From contig JADFZU010000002.1 of the NCBI GenBank assembly GCA_015232365.1, positions 1-64,000 on the forward strand: a DNA stretch of 64,000 bases, read 5' to 3'. The DNA is from Magnetococcales bacterium (GTDB lineage Bacteria; Pseudomonadota; Magnetococcia; Magnetococcales; JADFYX01). Within the stretch, counting starts at the first letter, position 1, and every line of letters begins with the position of its first letter. Shown here piece after piece: positions 48,302 to 61,275 of the stretch. The notes under the pieces are model-generated. The model was not told the origin of the DNA, did no database searches, and was given only the letters and a program-made list of their open reading frames with translations. A program made the position numbers and the translations under genes.

Positions 48302-50314
48302 ATGACAGCCCAGAATATTCTCGACAATTTAAATCGACCCCAACTAGAGGCGGTTACCGCCAGAGGTGGAGCACTTATGGTGCTGGCCGGGGCTGGTTCT
48401 GGCAAAACCAGGGTGCTAACCCGGCGTTTAGCCCACCTGCTGACTGAAGACGGTATATCTCCCGGACAAATACTTGCTGTTACCTTCACCAACAAAGCGG
48501 CACGAGAGATGCGGGAACGGGTAATAGAGCTTATGGATTTAGACCCTATTGCTGGCCGCTCTCTATGGATTGGCACTTTTCACGGCATGGGGACAAGAGT
48601 TCTCCGTATGCATGCTGAGAAATTGGGTTATGAAAAAAACTTTATTATTCTCGACAGCTCCGAGCAGGAGCGAACTGTCAAAAAAATATTGGCAAATCTA
48701 AACTATCAACATGTCTACTGGACTCCAAAACGGTTAGCCAACTCCTTTTCCCGCTGGAAAGATGATGGCTTGGGGCCGGACGACCTCACCACCGACCATA
48801 TCCGCTCTTTAAGTGATCTTGAGCAGGTAAGCTCTATATTTAACCTCTATCAAGACGAACTACGCCGCACAAACAGCATGGATTTTGGCGACCTTCTAGG
48901 TAAATGTTTAGATTTGTGGCAAAAACATCCAGAGATTTTAGATCTGTTTCGTAGCCGGTTTATCCATGTGCTGGTTGATGAGTATCAAGATACCAACCGG
49001 GTGCAGTATGATTGGATGAAGCAGATTGCATCAGGATATGGCAATCTCTGTGTAGTTGGCGACGATGATCAATCTATCTATAGTTGGCGAGGGGCCAGGC
49101 TGGACAATATTCTCCGCTTTGAGGAGGATTTTCCCAAGGCGAAAATTGTTCGTCTGGAGCAGAACTACCGCTCAACTGGAAATATTCTCAAAGCGGCATC
49201 GCAGTTGATCGACCACAACACCGGGCGGATGGAAAAAACCCTCTGGACCGATGGGGGCGACGGCCCAAAACTGATAAAATACACCGCTGAAGATGGTATG
49301 GACGAAGCCCGTTTTGTCGCCCAGGAGATTTTTCGCCAGTGTGGTAATGGTCGTTTTGGCAATGCGGCAATCCTGGTCAGAGCCTCCAGGCAGACCCGTA
49401 CCATAGAGGAGGCTTTAAGCCGGGAGTTGATCCCCTACCGGGTGGTGGGAGGTTTGCGTTTTATGGATAGAGCGGAGATTAAAGATGCCGTCGCTTATCT
49501 AAGATTAGCCTATTCAGACCGTGATGATCTGGCTTTTGAGCGTATAATCAACACTCCAAAACGAAAAATCGGCCCAAGTGCTCTAGCTGCCATCCAGCAG
49601 ACAGCTAACGACTGCAACGGCACTCTGTTAGATGGTTCCCGGCAGGTTATCGCCCAGAAAAAACTTGGACCGGCGGTTCGGGCAAAGCTGCAAGAGTTTG
49701 TTGATGTTATTGATGATGCTTCCAAAAAACTGCTCACTGGTGAGCACCCGGAGCTTGCCCTGGACCTGCTTCTTGAAAATTCCGGTTATAGTGACTCTTT
49801 GAACAACACCGAGCGTGAAGCTGATAAACGGGATAATCTTCAGGAGTTACGGGTACTTTTAACTCAGGAAACTGATTTGGAGGGTTTTTTGGAGAGGGCG
49901 GTACTAGACTCTGACCCTGGTGATGAAAACGGCACAATTGAGGCTGATAGAGTTGTTATCTCCACTCTGCATTCGGCAAAAGGGCTGGAGTTTCCCATAG
50001 TTTTTTTAGTGGGGTTGGAGGAGAACCTTCTCCCCCATAAGCTAGCGGTAGACGAAGGGGAGGCCGGGCTTGAGGAGGAGCGTCGCCTTCTTTATGTTGG
50101 CATGACCAGAGCCAGAGAGCAGCTCTATCTCTGCCATGCCCGGCGTCGCCTCCTATACAACCGTTATGAGCCTGCCCTGCCTTCAAGGTTTTTAAAAGAG
50201 CTGCCCATTGAGACCATGGATGTTAAAGGGATGCGGGTATCGGTTCGTTCCGGGCTGGGTTTTAGGCCAGGAGCTGCTCTCCGTCCTCCTCGAAGAGGGT
50301 TTAGAAAGTTTTAA
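48302..50314 (+). CDS. ATP-dependent UvrD/PcrA-family DNA helicase
   Basis: LNRPQLEAV, LAGAGSGKTRVLTRR, DEYQDTNRVQY, GDDDQSIYSWRGA, STLHSAKGLEF. Confidence 0.96.
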   Translation: MTAQNILDNLNRPQLEAVTARGGALMVLAGAGSGKTRVLTRRLAHLLTEDGISPGQILAVTFTNKAAREMRERVIELMDLDPIAGRSLWIGTFHGMGTRVLRMHAEKLGYEKNFIILDSSEQERTVKKILANLNYQHVYWTPKRLANSFSRWKDDGLGPDDLTTDHIRSLSDLEQVSSIFNLYQDELRRTNSMDFGDLLGKCLDLWQKHPEILDLFRSRFIHVLVDEYQDTNRVQYDWMKQIASGYGNLCVVGDDDQSIYSWRGARLDNILRFEEDFPKAKIVRLEQNYRSTGNILKAASQLIDHNTGRMEKTLWTDGGDGPKLIKYTAEDGMDEARFVAQEIFRQCGNGRFGNAAILVRASRQTRTIEEALSRELIPYRVVGGLRFMDRAEIKDAVAYLRLAYSDRDDLAFERIINTPKRKIGPSALAAIQQTANDCNGTLLDGSRQVIAQKKLGPAVRAKLQEFVDVIDDASKKLLTGEHPELALDLLLENSGYSDSLNNTEREADKRDNLQELRVLLTQETDLEGFLERAVLDSDPGDENGTIEADRVVISTLHSAKGLEFPIVFLVGLEENLLPHKLAVDEGEAGLEEERRLLYVGMTRAREQLYLCHARRRLLYNRYEPALPSRFLKELPIETMDVKGMRVSVRSGLGFRPGAALRPPRRGFRKF

Positions 50315-50329
50315 CCCAGATTGAAAATA

Positions 50330-50887
50330 CTATTTTAGATGTTCTCTAAGGGCCTGCCTGGCTCTAAAGACCCTGGTTTTAACTGTGCCTACTGGAATCT
50401 GGAGAATCTCTGCCACCTCCTGATAGTCCATTCCTTCCAACGTTACCAAGGTTAAAGCCTGTTGCAACTCTGGTGTTAAATTCTGCTCTATACCACTCTT
50501 GAGTCTCTCCATCCGGTTTTTCTGTTGCAGCAACTCCTCTGGGTTCTCTCCCTGGTCAGTTAGATCAAACAGAGAGTCGCTGGGGACGGTTTGATAAAGG
50601 AATTGGGGGGAGCGGTTGCGATAGTTTCGAACAAGATTTTGGGCAATACCCAAAACCCAGGTAGAGAATCTGGAACTCTCCTGGAAGGAGTCAAGGCGGC
50701 GGTAGGCTTCAAGAAAAGTCTCCTGAGTTAAATCTTCAGCATCCTGCTTGGAGGCGGCCTGTCGGAGAATAAAACGAAATACCCTGAGTTGCAGCCGGTC
50801 GATAAGTAGAGTGAAAGCGTAACTCTGTCCGGCTTTGGCGGCATGAACATCCGCCAGGTCTGGGTCCAGAGCCGGTAGCCGCCTCAT
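50330..50887 (-). CDS. ECF-type RNA polymerase sigma factor
   Basis: AEDLTQETFLEAYRRLDSF, RFSTWVLGIAQNLVRNYRNR, TLEGMDYQEVAEILQIPVGTVKTRVFRARQ. Confidence 0.93.
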   Translation of the reverse strand: MRRLPALDPDLADVHAAKAGQSYAFTLLIDRLQLRVFRFILRQAASKQDAEDLTQETFLEAYRRLDSFQESSRFSTWVLGIAQNLVRNYRNRSPQFLYQTVPSDSLFDLTDQGENPEELLQQKNRMERLKSGIEQNLTPELQQALTLVTLEGMDYQEVAEILQIPVGTVKTRVFRARQALREHLK

Positions 50888-51231
50888 TGGCAAGTAAGTT
50901 TTGATTTAGAGCCGGTAACAGTTATCTTTCCATCTTGATCCGTATCTACCCTGCACTCACCCTGCCAGCCGGGCTGGCTGTTTTTTGAGATTGGAACGTA
51001 ACCAGATACAATCAGAAGAGTTGTCTGGCCCCTGCTGCGGTTGATGCAGTCGCTACAACACTGCTGCTCACCAGGGCCAATGTTGACCTGGAATTTTGTT
51101 GAATCCAGTGAGCGGGCAAACAGAGTTGTTGCCGTCTGGTTCTGGACACAAAAAGCCCAGCCGTCTGTAGCGGTGAATGCCACCACTGTCAGAGCCAGGA
51201 GAGCTAAGCCGGATTTAGTAACCTTTGCCAT
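50884..51231 (-). CDS. Hypothetical secreted Cys-containing protein, translationally coupled to the sigma factor
   Basis: Signal peptide MAKVTKSGLALLALTVVAFTATDGWAF; stop overlaps the sigma-factor ATG (ATGA). Confidence 0.65.
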   Translation of the reverse strand: MAKVTKSGLALLALTVVAFTATDGWAFCVQNQTATTLFARSLDSTKFQVNIGPGEQQCCSDCINRSRGQTTLLIVSGYVPISKNSQPGWQGECRVDTDQDGKITVTGSKSKLTCQ

Positions 51232-51514
51232 TTTTATTTCAACCCCTCCTTTATCATACCAACCGAAGATACCATTATACTCGGATATTATATGAATTAT
51301 AGGTTTCTGTTTGTTGAATCCAGGTTTAATCATCTAAAAAACTTTGTAACAACCATTTTATTTGAGTTCTGGCAAAAATAGTATAAAAAACCCCTTTTTC
51401 TCCAAATACATTGCTGTATGGGGTGAAGTCATGGCAAAATTAACATGTTAGGAATGGTATAAGGTTCCCGTATATTGGAACCTGTTGATTTATCTATTAA
51501 GGAGTGGGAGTGTC

Positions 51515-51640
51515 ATGTCCCGTACGGTTTTTTTATTACTATTTTCTTTACTGGCACTATTTAGCTCTGGTTGTGGCTATAAAGGTGACTTGATTGTCCC
51601 TGGCTCTGATACTGAACAGTCTGAGCAAAATGCCGGGTAA
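51515..51640 (+). CDS. lptM: LptM/YifL-like small lipoprotein, 41 aa
   Basis: Not in the supplied ORF track; MSRTVFLLLFSLLALFSSGCGYKGDLIVPGSDTEQSEQNAG with C-GYKG-L motif, directly upstream of lysA. Confidence 0.85.
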   Translation: MSRTVFLLLFSLLALFSSGCGYKGDLIVPGSDTEQSEQNAG

Positions 51641-51736
51641 TTTTCCTTCGGTTAAACTATAGATTAAGCAGTTGATTCCACTATACTGTTATAGTAATGG
51701 CTCCAATTGCCAAATTTAAGTTAAAATAGAGTTTTT

Positions 51737-52987
51737 ATGGATTATTTTCATTACTCAGAAAATTTGCTCCACTGTGAAGAGGTGCCTTTGAGTAAAATTG
51801 CTCAGGAGGTTGGTACCCCGTTCTACTGTTATTCTGAAAAAACCCTGCAACACCATATACGTGTCTTCAAAGATGCCTTTGCACCCATCTCCAATCTGAT
51901 CTGTTATTCGGTAAAGGCCAACAGCAATTTGGCAGTTCTATCTACCCTTTTTAAAGAGGGAGCAGGTTTTGATATTGTTTCAGCCGGAGAGCTGGAGCGG
52001 GTCAAGAGAGTTGGCTGTCCTGGAGAAAGAATAGTCTATTCCGGGGTTGGTAAGGGCCGGGATGAGATAAAAGCAGCTCTGGAGTATGGGATTTTAATGT
52101 TTAATGTCGAGAGCAGAAGTGAGCTTTTGCGTTTGAATAGTATCGCAGGGTCCATGGCAAAAAAGGCTCCTATTGCCATCAGGGTCAACCCGGATGTTGA
52201 TCCCCAGACCCACCCCTATATCTCCACTGGAATGCGTACCAATAAATTTGGCATACCTTTTGACAAAGCCTTGGACCTTTATACCGAGGCGGCTGCCATG
52301 GAACATATTGAGGTGTTGGGTCTGGATTGCCATATCGGCTCCCAACTTACCTCGCTTACTCCGTTTGTTGATGCTTTAAAACGGGTTTTGCATCTGGAAA
52401 AAAAACTCTCTGCCTTGGGAATAAAGCTAAAATATATGGATTTGGGCGGTGGTCTGGGCATCCCCTATGAGGAGGAGCAGATACCTCCCCACCCTGAGCA
52501 CTATGCTGGGGTCTTGATGGCGGAACTGGTGGATCTTGATCTCACCCTGATTTTGGAACCGGGCCGGGTTATTGCTGGAAATGCTGGAGTATTGGTTACC
52601 GGAGTTGAATACATCAAGCAGGGTGAAGAGAAGCAGTTTATTATCACCGATGCCGGAATGAGTGACCTGATGCGCCCGGCTCTCTACGGGGCCTATCATG
52701 GCCTACAGCCGGTGGTGCGCCGTTTTGGCCGGGAAGAGTCGGTCTGTGATGTGGTGGGGCCGATCTGTGAATCTGGTGACTATTTTGCCCGTGACCGTAC
52801 GCTGCCTGAGTTTCAAGAGGGTGAGTTGATGGCAGTGCGTTCGGCTGGAGCCTATGGCTTTGTTATGAGCAGCAACTACAATAGTCGTCCCAGAGCGGCT
52901 GAGGTTATGGTCCGTGGTGATAAGTTTGCTGTGGTCCGTCGCCGGGAGACTATTGCCCAGCTTCTGGAAAATGAGAGCATTTTTTAG
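51737..52987 (+). CDS. lysA: Diaminopimelate decarboxylase
   Basis: CYSVKANSNLAVL, FDIVSAGEL, GIGSQ-type HIGSQLTSLTPF, GPICESGD, YGFVMSSNYNSRPRAAEV. Confidence 0.97.
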   Translation: MDYFHYSENLLHCEEVPLSKIAQEVGTPFYCYSEKTLQHHIRVFKDAFAPISNLICYSVKANSNLAVLSTLFKEGAGFDIVSAGELERVKRVGCPGERIVYSGVGKGRDEIKAALEYGILMFNVESRSELLRLNSIAGSMAKKAPIAIRVNPDVDPQTHPYISTGMRTNKFGIPFDKALDLYTEAAAMEHIEVLGLDCHIGSQLTSLTPFVDALKRVLHLEKKLSALGIKLKYMDLGGGLGIPYEEEQIPPHPEHYAGVLMAELVDLDLTLILEPGRVIAGNAGVLVTGVEYIKQGEEKQFIITDAGMSDLMRPALYGAYHGLQPVVRRFGREESVCDVVGPICESGDYFARDRTLPEFQEGELMAVRSAGAYGFVMSSNYNSRPRAAEVMVRGDKFAVVRRRETIAQLLENESIF

Positions 52988-52988
52988 A

Positions 52989-53783
52989 ATGAACGCCCCA
53001 TTTGTTAAAATGCATGGTCTGGGTAACGATTTTATTATCTTTGACCAGCGTCAGAATCGCCGTGAGATAACCCCGGAGTTGGCCGCAAGGCTGGCAGACC
53101 GCCGCTTGGGGGTTGGCTGTGATCAGATTATTCAACTTGTGGCCCCGGACTATCTGGCCCATGCCCAGATGTTAATCTATAATAGTGACGGCTCCCAGGC
53201 AGAGATGTGTGGTAATGCTGCCCGTTGTGTGGCAAAATATCTGCGTCAGGTTATGAATCTGCCAACGGAGACTTTAACCTTGCAGACCTTGGCTGGTCTA
53301 ATTCATATTCAACCTGGGGTTGATGGCTTGGAATCGGTTGATATGGGGATTCCGGTCTATGGCAAGCCTGGAGAGTCAATTACCACCGGAAGTGGGACCG
53401 GTTATCAATTTACCCAGGTCTCTATGGGTAATCCCCACTGTGTGATTTTTCTCCCGGATCTTACGGATTTCCCCCTTGATGTTGAGGGTCCGAAGCTGGA
53501 GGTGCATAAACGTTTTCCCCACCGGACCAACGTTGAGTTTGTTCAGGTGATAAATCCCCAGCAAATTCGGATGCGGGTTTGGGAGCGTGGGGTTGGTATA
53601 ACTCCAGCTTGTGGTACTGGAGCCTGTGCCGCAGGGGTTGCGGCAGTTTTAAATGGTCATACCCAGCGTCAGGTGGTTGTAACACTTGATGGTGGTGATA
53701 TAGATATTTTTTGGCGTAGGGATGATCATGTCATAATGACCGGGCCAGCTACGACAAGTTTTTACGGTGAAATCAATTTTTGA
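52989..53783 (+). CDS. dapF: Diaminopimelate epimerase
   Basis: KMHGLGNDFIIFD, NSDGSQAEMCGNAARCVA, MGNPHCVIF, ERGVGITPACGTGACAAGVAA. Confidence 0.97.
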   Translation: MNAPFVKMHGLGNDFIIFDQRQNRREITPELAARLADRRLGVGCDQIIQLVAPDYLAHAQMLIYNSDGSQAEMCGNAARCVAKYLRQVMNLPTETLTLQTLAGLIHIQPGVDGLESVDMGIPVYGKPGESITTGSGTGYQFTQVSMGNPHCVIFLPDLTDFPLDVEGPKLEVHKRFPHRTNVEFVQVINPQQIRMRVWERGVGITPACGTGACAAGVAAVLNGHTQRQVVVTLDGGDIDIFWRRDDHVIMTGPATTSFYGEINF

Positions 53784-53796
53784 CGGATATAATAAA

Positions 53797-54897
53797 ATGC
53801 AATTTATTGATCTACAAGCTCAGTACCAAAAATATAAAAAAGATGTTGATGCGGCTATTCAAAGGGTTTTGGATTCATCGAAATATATTAGCGGGCCGGA
53901 AGTAACGGAGTTAGAACAGGTTCTTGCCGACTTTGTTGGAACCATCCACGGTGTTGGTTTCTCTTCAGGCACTGATAGCTTGAAATCCACCTTGATGGCT
54001 TGGGAGATTGGTCCTGGTGATGAAGTTATCACCACTCCTTTTACCTTTATAGCCTCGGCAGAGGTAATCGCTGTGCTGGGGGCCAAGCCGGTTTTTGTCG
54101 ATGTTGATCCCAACACTTTAAATATCAACCCGACGCTGATTGAAGCAGCTATAACCAAAAAAACCAAAGCAATTCTTCCCGTTAGCCTCTATGGGCAGTG
54201 TGCAAATTTAAATGCTGTAAACACCATTGCCAGCCGCCATAAAATCCCGGTTTTAGAAGATGGCTGCCAATCGTTTGGTGCTATGTATGAGGGTGAACGT
54301 TCTTGTGGCTTGAGTACCGCTGGAGCTACCTCCTTTTTCCCGGCAAAACCTCTCGGCTGTTATGGTGATGGTGGAATGGTTTTCACCAATGATGAAAATC
54401 TAGCCAGTCGTTTACGGATTATTCGTGAACATGGTCAGGCAGCACGTTACAGACATGCCATGTTGGGTGGTAATGGTCGTTTGGATACCCTGCAAGCGGC
54501 AATTCTGCTGGCAAAGTTTCCATACTTTACAGAGGAAATAGAGAGTAGGCAGCGGGTAGCTGATTACTACATGGCCAACCTGCCGAAAGGGGTTCGTCCG
54601 CCGACAATACGCCCCGGCAACCAGAGCGTATTCTCCCAGTTTACTGTTCGGGTAAAGGAGCGTGATCAGGTCCAGAAAAATATGAGTGATCAAAAAATTC
54701 CTACGGCTATTCACTACCCTGTACCTCTTCATCTGCAGCCGGTTTTTGCTTATCTTGCACATAAAACAGCAGATTTTCCAGTAGCAGTTCAGGCCGCTAA
54801 AGAGGTTCTGTCTCTACCTATGCATCCATTCATGACTACTGATCAGCAGGACATGGTTTTGGCTGCTTTGGCTAAATCACTAATCTCTCCAATATAG
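53797..54897 (+). CDS. DegT/DnrJ/EryC1/StrS family sugar aminotransferase (WbpE-like)
   Basis: MQFIDLQAQYQ, GDEVITTPFTFIASAEVI, FFPAKPLGCYGDGG, RLDTLQAAIL. Confidence 0.93.
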   Translation: MQFIDLQAQYQKYKKDVDAAIQRVLDSSKYISGPEVTELEQVLADFVGTIHGVGFSSGTDSLKSTLMAWEIGPGDEVITTPFTFIASAEVIAVLGAKPVFVDVDPNTLNINPTLIEAAITKKTKAILPVSLYGQCANLNAVNTIASRHKIPVLEDGCQSFGAMYEGERSCGLSTAGATSFFPAKPLGCYGDGGMVFTNDENLASRLRIIREHGQAARYRHAMLGGNGRLDTLQAAILLAKFPYFTEEIESRQRVADYYMANLPKGVRPPTIRPGNQSVFSQFTVRVKERDQVQKNMSDQKIPTAIHYPVPLHLQPVFAYLAHKTADFPVAVQAAKEVLSLPMHPFMTTDQQDMVLAALAKSLISPI

Positions 54898-55249
54898 ATG
54901 AGTGAATCTGGAAAAATAGCCGAACTTGAGTCCCTTTGTGCTGCCTATCGACGCACGTTATTTAAGGTTCCCCATAGCAGGGGCGACCATAGTGACCGTT
55001 GTCGTATTAATAATGGTGGAGAAGCACCGCCAACCTCCAAAACCTGTATCTGTCATGTTGGTCCGGTCTGCGATATGTTGGAGAAAGGCGGTAATAGTAG
55101 CGAAATTTTGTAATATATCTGGGATTTCAGCCCATCAATGTGATGTTTTGGGCAGCACTTCATTCTGAATTTGGCAGTTGTTATGGTAGTGTATAAATAA
55201 TTTCCGATTCTAGGTTTAAAAACGCAACTAACATAAAGGTAATCTAACC

Positions 55250-57091
55250 ATGTTTTTTCGCAAATTATTCAAAATATTTTTTAGCGAAGTAAGTGCAGCA
55301 CAGTTGGTTATCTCAGCGGTTCTTGGAGCTATGCTTGGTTTTATGCCTGGAATTAGCCAAGCTTTTGGTTTGGTAGTTCTTCTGTTAATTCTGCTGTTTA
55401 TACTGAATACCAACCTGACCCTGGCATTTTTGGTAGGTCTGGCGGCAAAGCTGGTAGCTTGGGTTGCTGCTCCGGCTGTTTTTGCAATTGGCAGAATATT
55501 CTTGGACGGGCCGACCCAGAGTATTTTTACCGGCTTGATCAACGCACCAATATTTGCTCTATTTGGTTTTGAGTACTATTTCACCACTGGCGGTCTGTTT
55601 GTTGGGCTGGTATTTGGTGCTGTTGTTGGCTTTGTACTGGTTAAGATGGTTTTTGGCCTCAGAACTAAACTGGCCAGCATGGAGGCAAACTCTCAAGCTT
55701 TTGCTGATCTGCAGAAACGGCTTTGGGTTCGGGCACTGTTTTTTTGTCTGTCCGGTGGGCTGCCTAAAGATGGATTTCAGGATCTTCTCAATAAAAAACC
55801 GCCTGTTATTCGTATCTCTGGGGTAGTTACAGCCTTGGCTTTTGTGGCTCTGCTGTTTGCAGTAGTGCAGTTTGCCAACGGTCCGTTAGCGGCATCCATC
55901 ATTAAAAACAGCCTGGAGAAGGCCAACGGAGCAACAGTTGATATAAAGTCACTTGATTTGCGTCTGGATGAGAGCCGTATAGATATAACCGGGCTGGCGA
56001 TGGCTGATCCAAACGCATTGGAAACCGACCTGTTTCGCAGCGAAAAAATCACCATTGATATTCGGGCCAGTGATCTTTTACGCAAGAGGGTAAATTTAGA
56101 GAAAGTTGAGATAACTGCCGCATCCAACGGTCTGAAAAGAGCAAAACCGGGAGTGATTGTTGGTCCAAAACAGGAGGTTGAGCAGTCTAATGAATCCTCA
56201 GCCTCTACAGAAGCAGATGGTGGTAAAAATCTTGATGGCTATCTGAATAATGCCAAAGAGTGGAAACAGCGCCTGGCTCAGGCTAAAAAATGGCTGGATA
56301 AACTCTCTGGCGTGGCGACTGACGAGAATAAAAAACAGGCTGCAGAGGTTATTGATACAAAAGCGGCCATTACTCCAGAAAAGCAGCTTGATGCCTGGCT
56401 TGATCAGCAGATTAAAACTCAGGGTTATGGTAATGTTAAAGCCAACCATTTGGTTCAAGGTGCACCGCTGTTGCAGATTGAGAGGCTTATAGCTGATAAG
56501 ATTACCACCATTGCAATTGACGAGACGTTAACCTTGCGTGGCAGCAACCTCTCCACCCACCCCCATCTTGTTGCTGGTGCGGCAAATATCACGGTTAAAT
56601 CCAGCAAAAAATCTATTTTTATGGATCTAGCCATGGCTGGGGTTAGTGCTGCTGGTGGAGACAACCGGCTTAAGTTAAATCTCTCAGGTCTGCCAACTGA
56701 TAAAATAGCTGGGCAGCTATCAGGCTCCAAACCGCCTCTACTCTCTGGGGGTACCTTTGCTGTAGATATTGACGGTATTATTCAAAACCGTGGTGGAGCA
56801 TATTTGAACCTTCCATTAGATGTCACTCTTAGAGATACAACCTTAACCATCTCCGGGCAGGGTTCTGTTCCTGTTAAACAGTTTATTCTTCCTCTGACAG
56901 TACGGGGGCCTTTGGATAATCCTGGAATTATTGTTGATGATAAGCAGTTACAGAAATCTATTGCCAAAGCTGGTAAATCTATTATTAAAGACCGTTTGAA
57001 AAAAGAGCTGGATAAAAAATTAAAAGGCAAAGCTGGTGGCCTGTTGGATAAGCTCGGTGGTTCTGGCGGTGGGTTTAAGCTGCCTTTTTAA
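55250..57091 (+). CDS. Fusion of TIGR03546-like membrane domain and TIGR03545/AsmA-like domain
   Basis: N-terminal ~160 aa (SAAQLVISAVLGAMLGFMPG...) resembles TIGR03546; C-terminal (IIKNSLEKANGATVDIKSLDLRLDESRIDITGLAMADPNALETDLF...) resembles TIGR03545. Confidence 0.78.
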   Translation: MFFRKLFKIFFSEVSAAQLVISAVLGAMLGFMPGISQAFGLVVLLLILLFILNTNLTLAFLVGLAAKLVAWVAAPAVFAIGRIFLDGPTQSIFTGLINAPIFALFGFEYYFTTGGLFVGLVFGAVVGFVLVKMVFGLRTKLASMEANSQAFADLQKRLWVRALFFCLSGGLPKDGFQDLLNKKPPVIRISGVVTALAFVALLFAVVQFANGPLAASIIKNSLEKANGATVDIKSLDLRLDESRIDITGLAMADPNALETDLFRSEKITIDIRASDLLRKRVNLEKVEITAASNGLKRAKPGVIVGPKQEVEQSNESSASTEADGGKNLDGYLNNAKEWKQRLAQAKKWLDKLSGVATDENKKQAAEVIDTKAAITPEKQLDAWLDQQIKTQGYGNVKANHLVQGAPLLQIERLIADKITTIAIDETLTLRGSNLSTHPHLVAGAANITVKSSKKSIFMDLAMAGVSAAGGDNRLKLNLSGLPTDKIAGQLSGSKPPLLSGGTFAVDIDGIIQNRGGAYLNLPLDVTLRDTTLTISGQGSVPVKQFILPLTVRGPLDNPGIIVDDKQLQKSIAKAGKSIIKDRLKKELDKKLKGKAGGLLDKLGGSGGGFKLPF

Positions 57092-57110
57092 CTTATAAGT
57101 TGGGTGGGTT

Positions 57111-57177
57111 GCCCAAAAATCCATTGGGAAGGTGAGTGCTCCCTTCCCAACCCCAACCCCATCCCAAGATTTTTGGC
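57111..57177. repeat. Nested inverted repeats, variant of the dispersed GC-rich intergenic family
   Basis: GCCCAAAAATC/GATTTTTGGC outer arms; TTGGGAAGG/CCTTCCCAA inner arms; contains ccccaaccccatccca. Confidence 0.75.
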
Positions 57178-57185
57178 AGATCCTG

Positions 57186-57668
57186 CTACATTCCAGTCTC
57201 AAGAAGTGATTCCAAACGCAGTAGCTTTTTCTTGCTCTCAACACCACCAAAACCACTATATCCACCCAACCCATCAGCAGATACTACCCGGTGGCAGGGT
57301 ATGATAATGGGGATTGGGTTGGCTCCAACTGCCTGCCCAACTGCTCTTGGTGCACTGTTAAGTGCTTTTGCTATATCACCGTAGGTGGCTGTAGTGCCAG
57401 GGGGGATTGTTAAAAGATAGTCCCATACCGACTGTTGAAATGGACTCCCTTTTGGCTTTAATAAAAATGTCGGTGGTGATGGAGGCTGCTTGGCTTTTAA
57501 TGATTGAAAATAGTTGAATAACCATTTTATTGCTTGATACCAGATTAATCTATCAGCTTGGTTTCTTGGCTCAGGAAGAGGTCGCCAGGAGAGGGTGGTT
57601 ATAGCACCCTCTCCTACCTCTATCCATAAATCTCCCAATGGCGTATTAATAGCTGGATGACTGATCAT
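57186..57668 (-). CDS. ogt: Methylated-DNA--protein-cysteine methyltransferase
   Basis: PKGSPFQQSVWDYLLTIPPGTTATYGDIAKAL, active site IIPCHRVV. Confidence 0.93.
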   Translation of the reverse strand: MISHPAINTPLGDLWIEVGEGAITTLSWRPLPEPRNQADRLIWYQAIKWLFNYFQSLKAKQPPSPPTFLLKPKGSPFQQSVWDYLLTIPPGTTATYGDIAKALNSAPRAVGQAVGANPIPIIIPCHRVVSADGLGGYSGFGGVESKKKLLRLESLLETGM

Positions 57669-57689
57669 CTTCAGCCCACTTTATTAAAA

Positions 57690-61273
<3,584 letters not shown>

Positions 61274-61275
61274 GG

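Noticed and set aside
51462-51483. AGGTTCC/GGAACCT hairpin upstream of lptM
   Set aside because: Short 7-bp stem; could occur by chance, no family match
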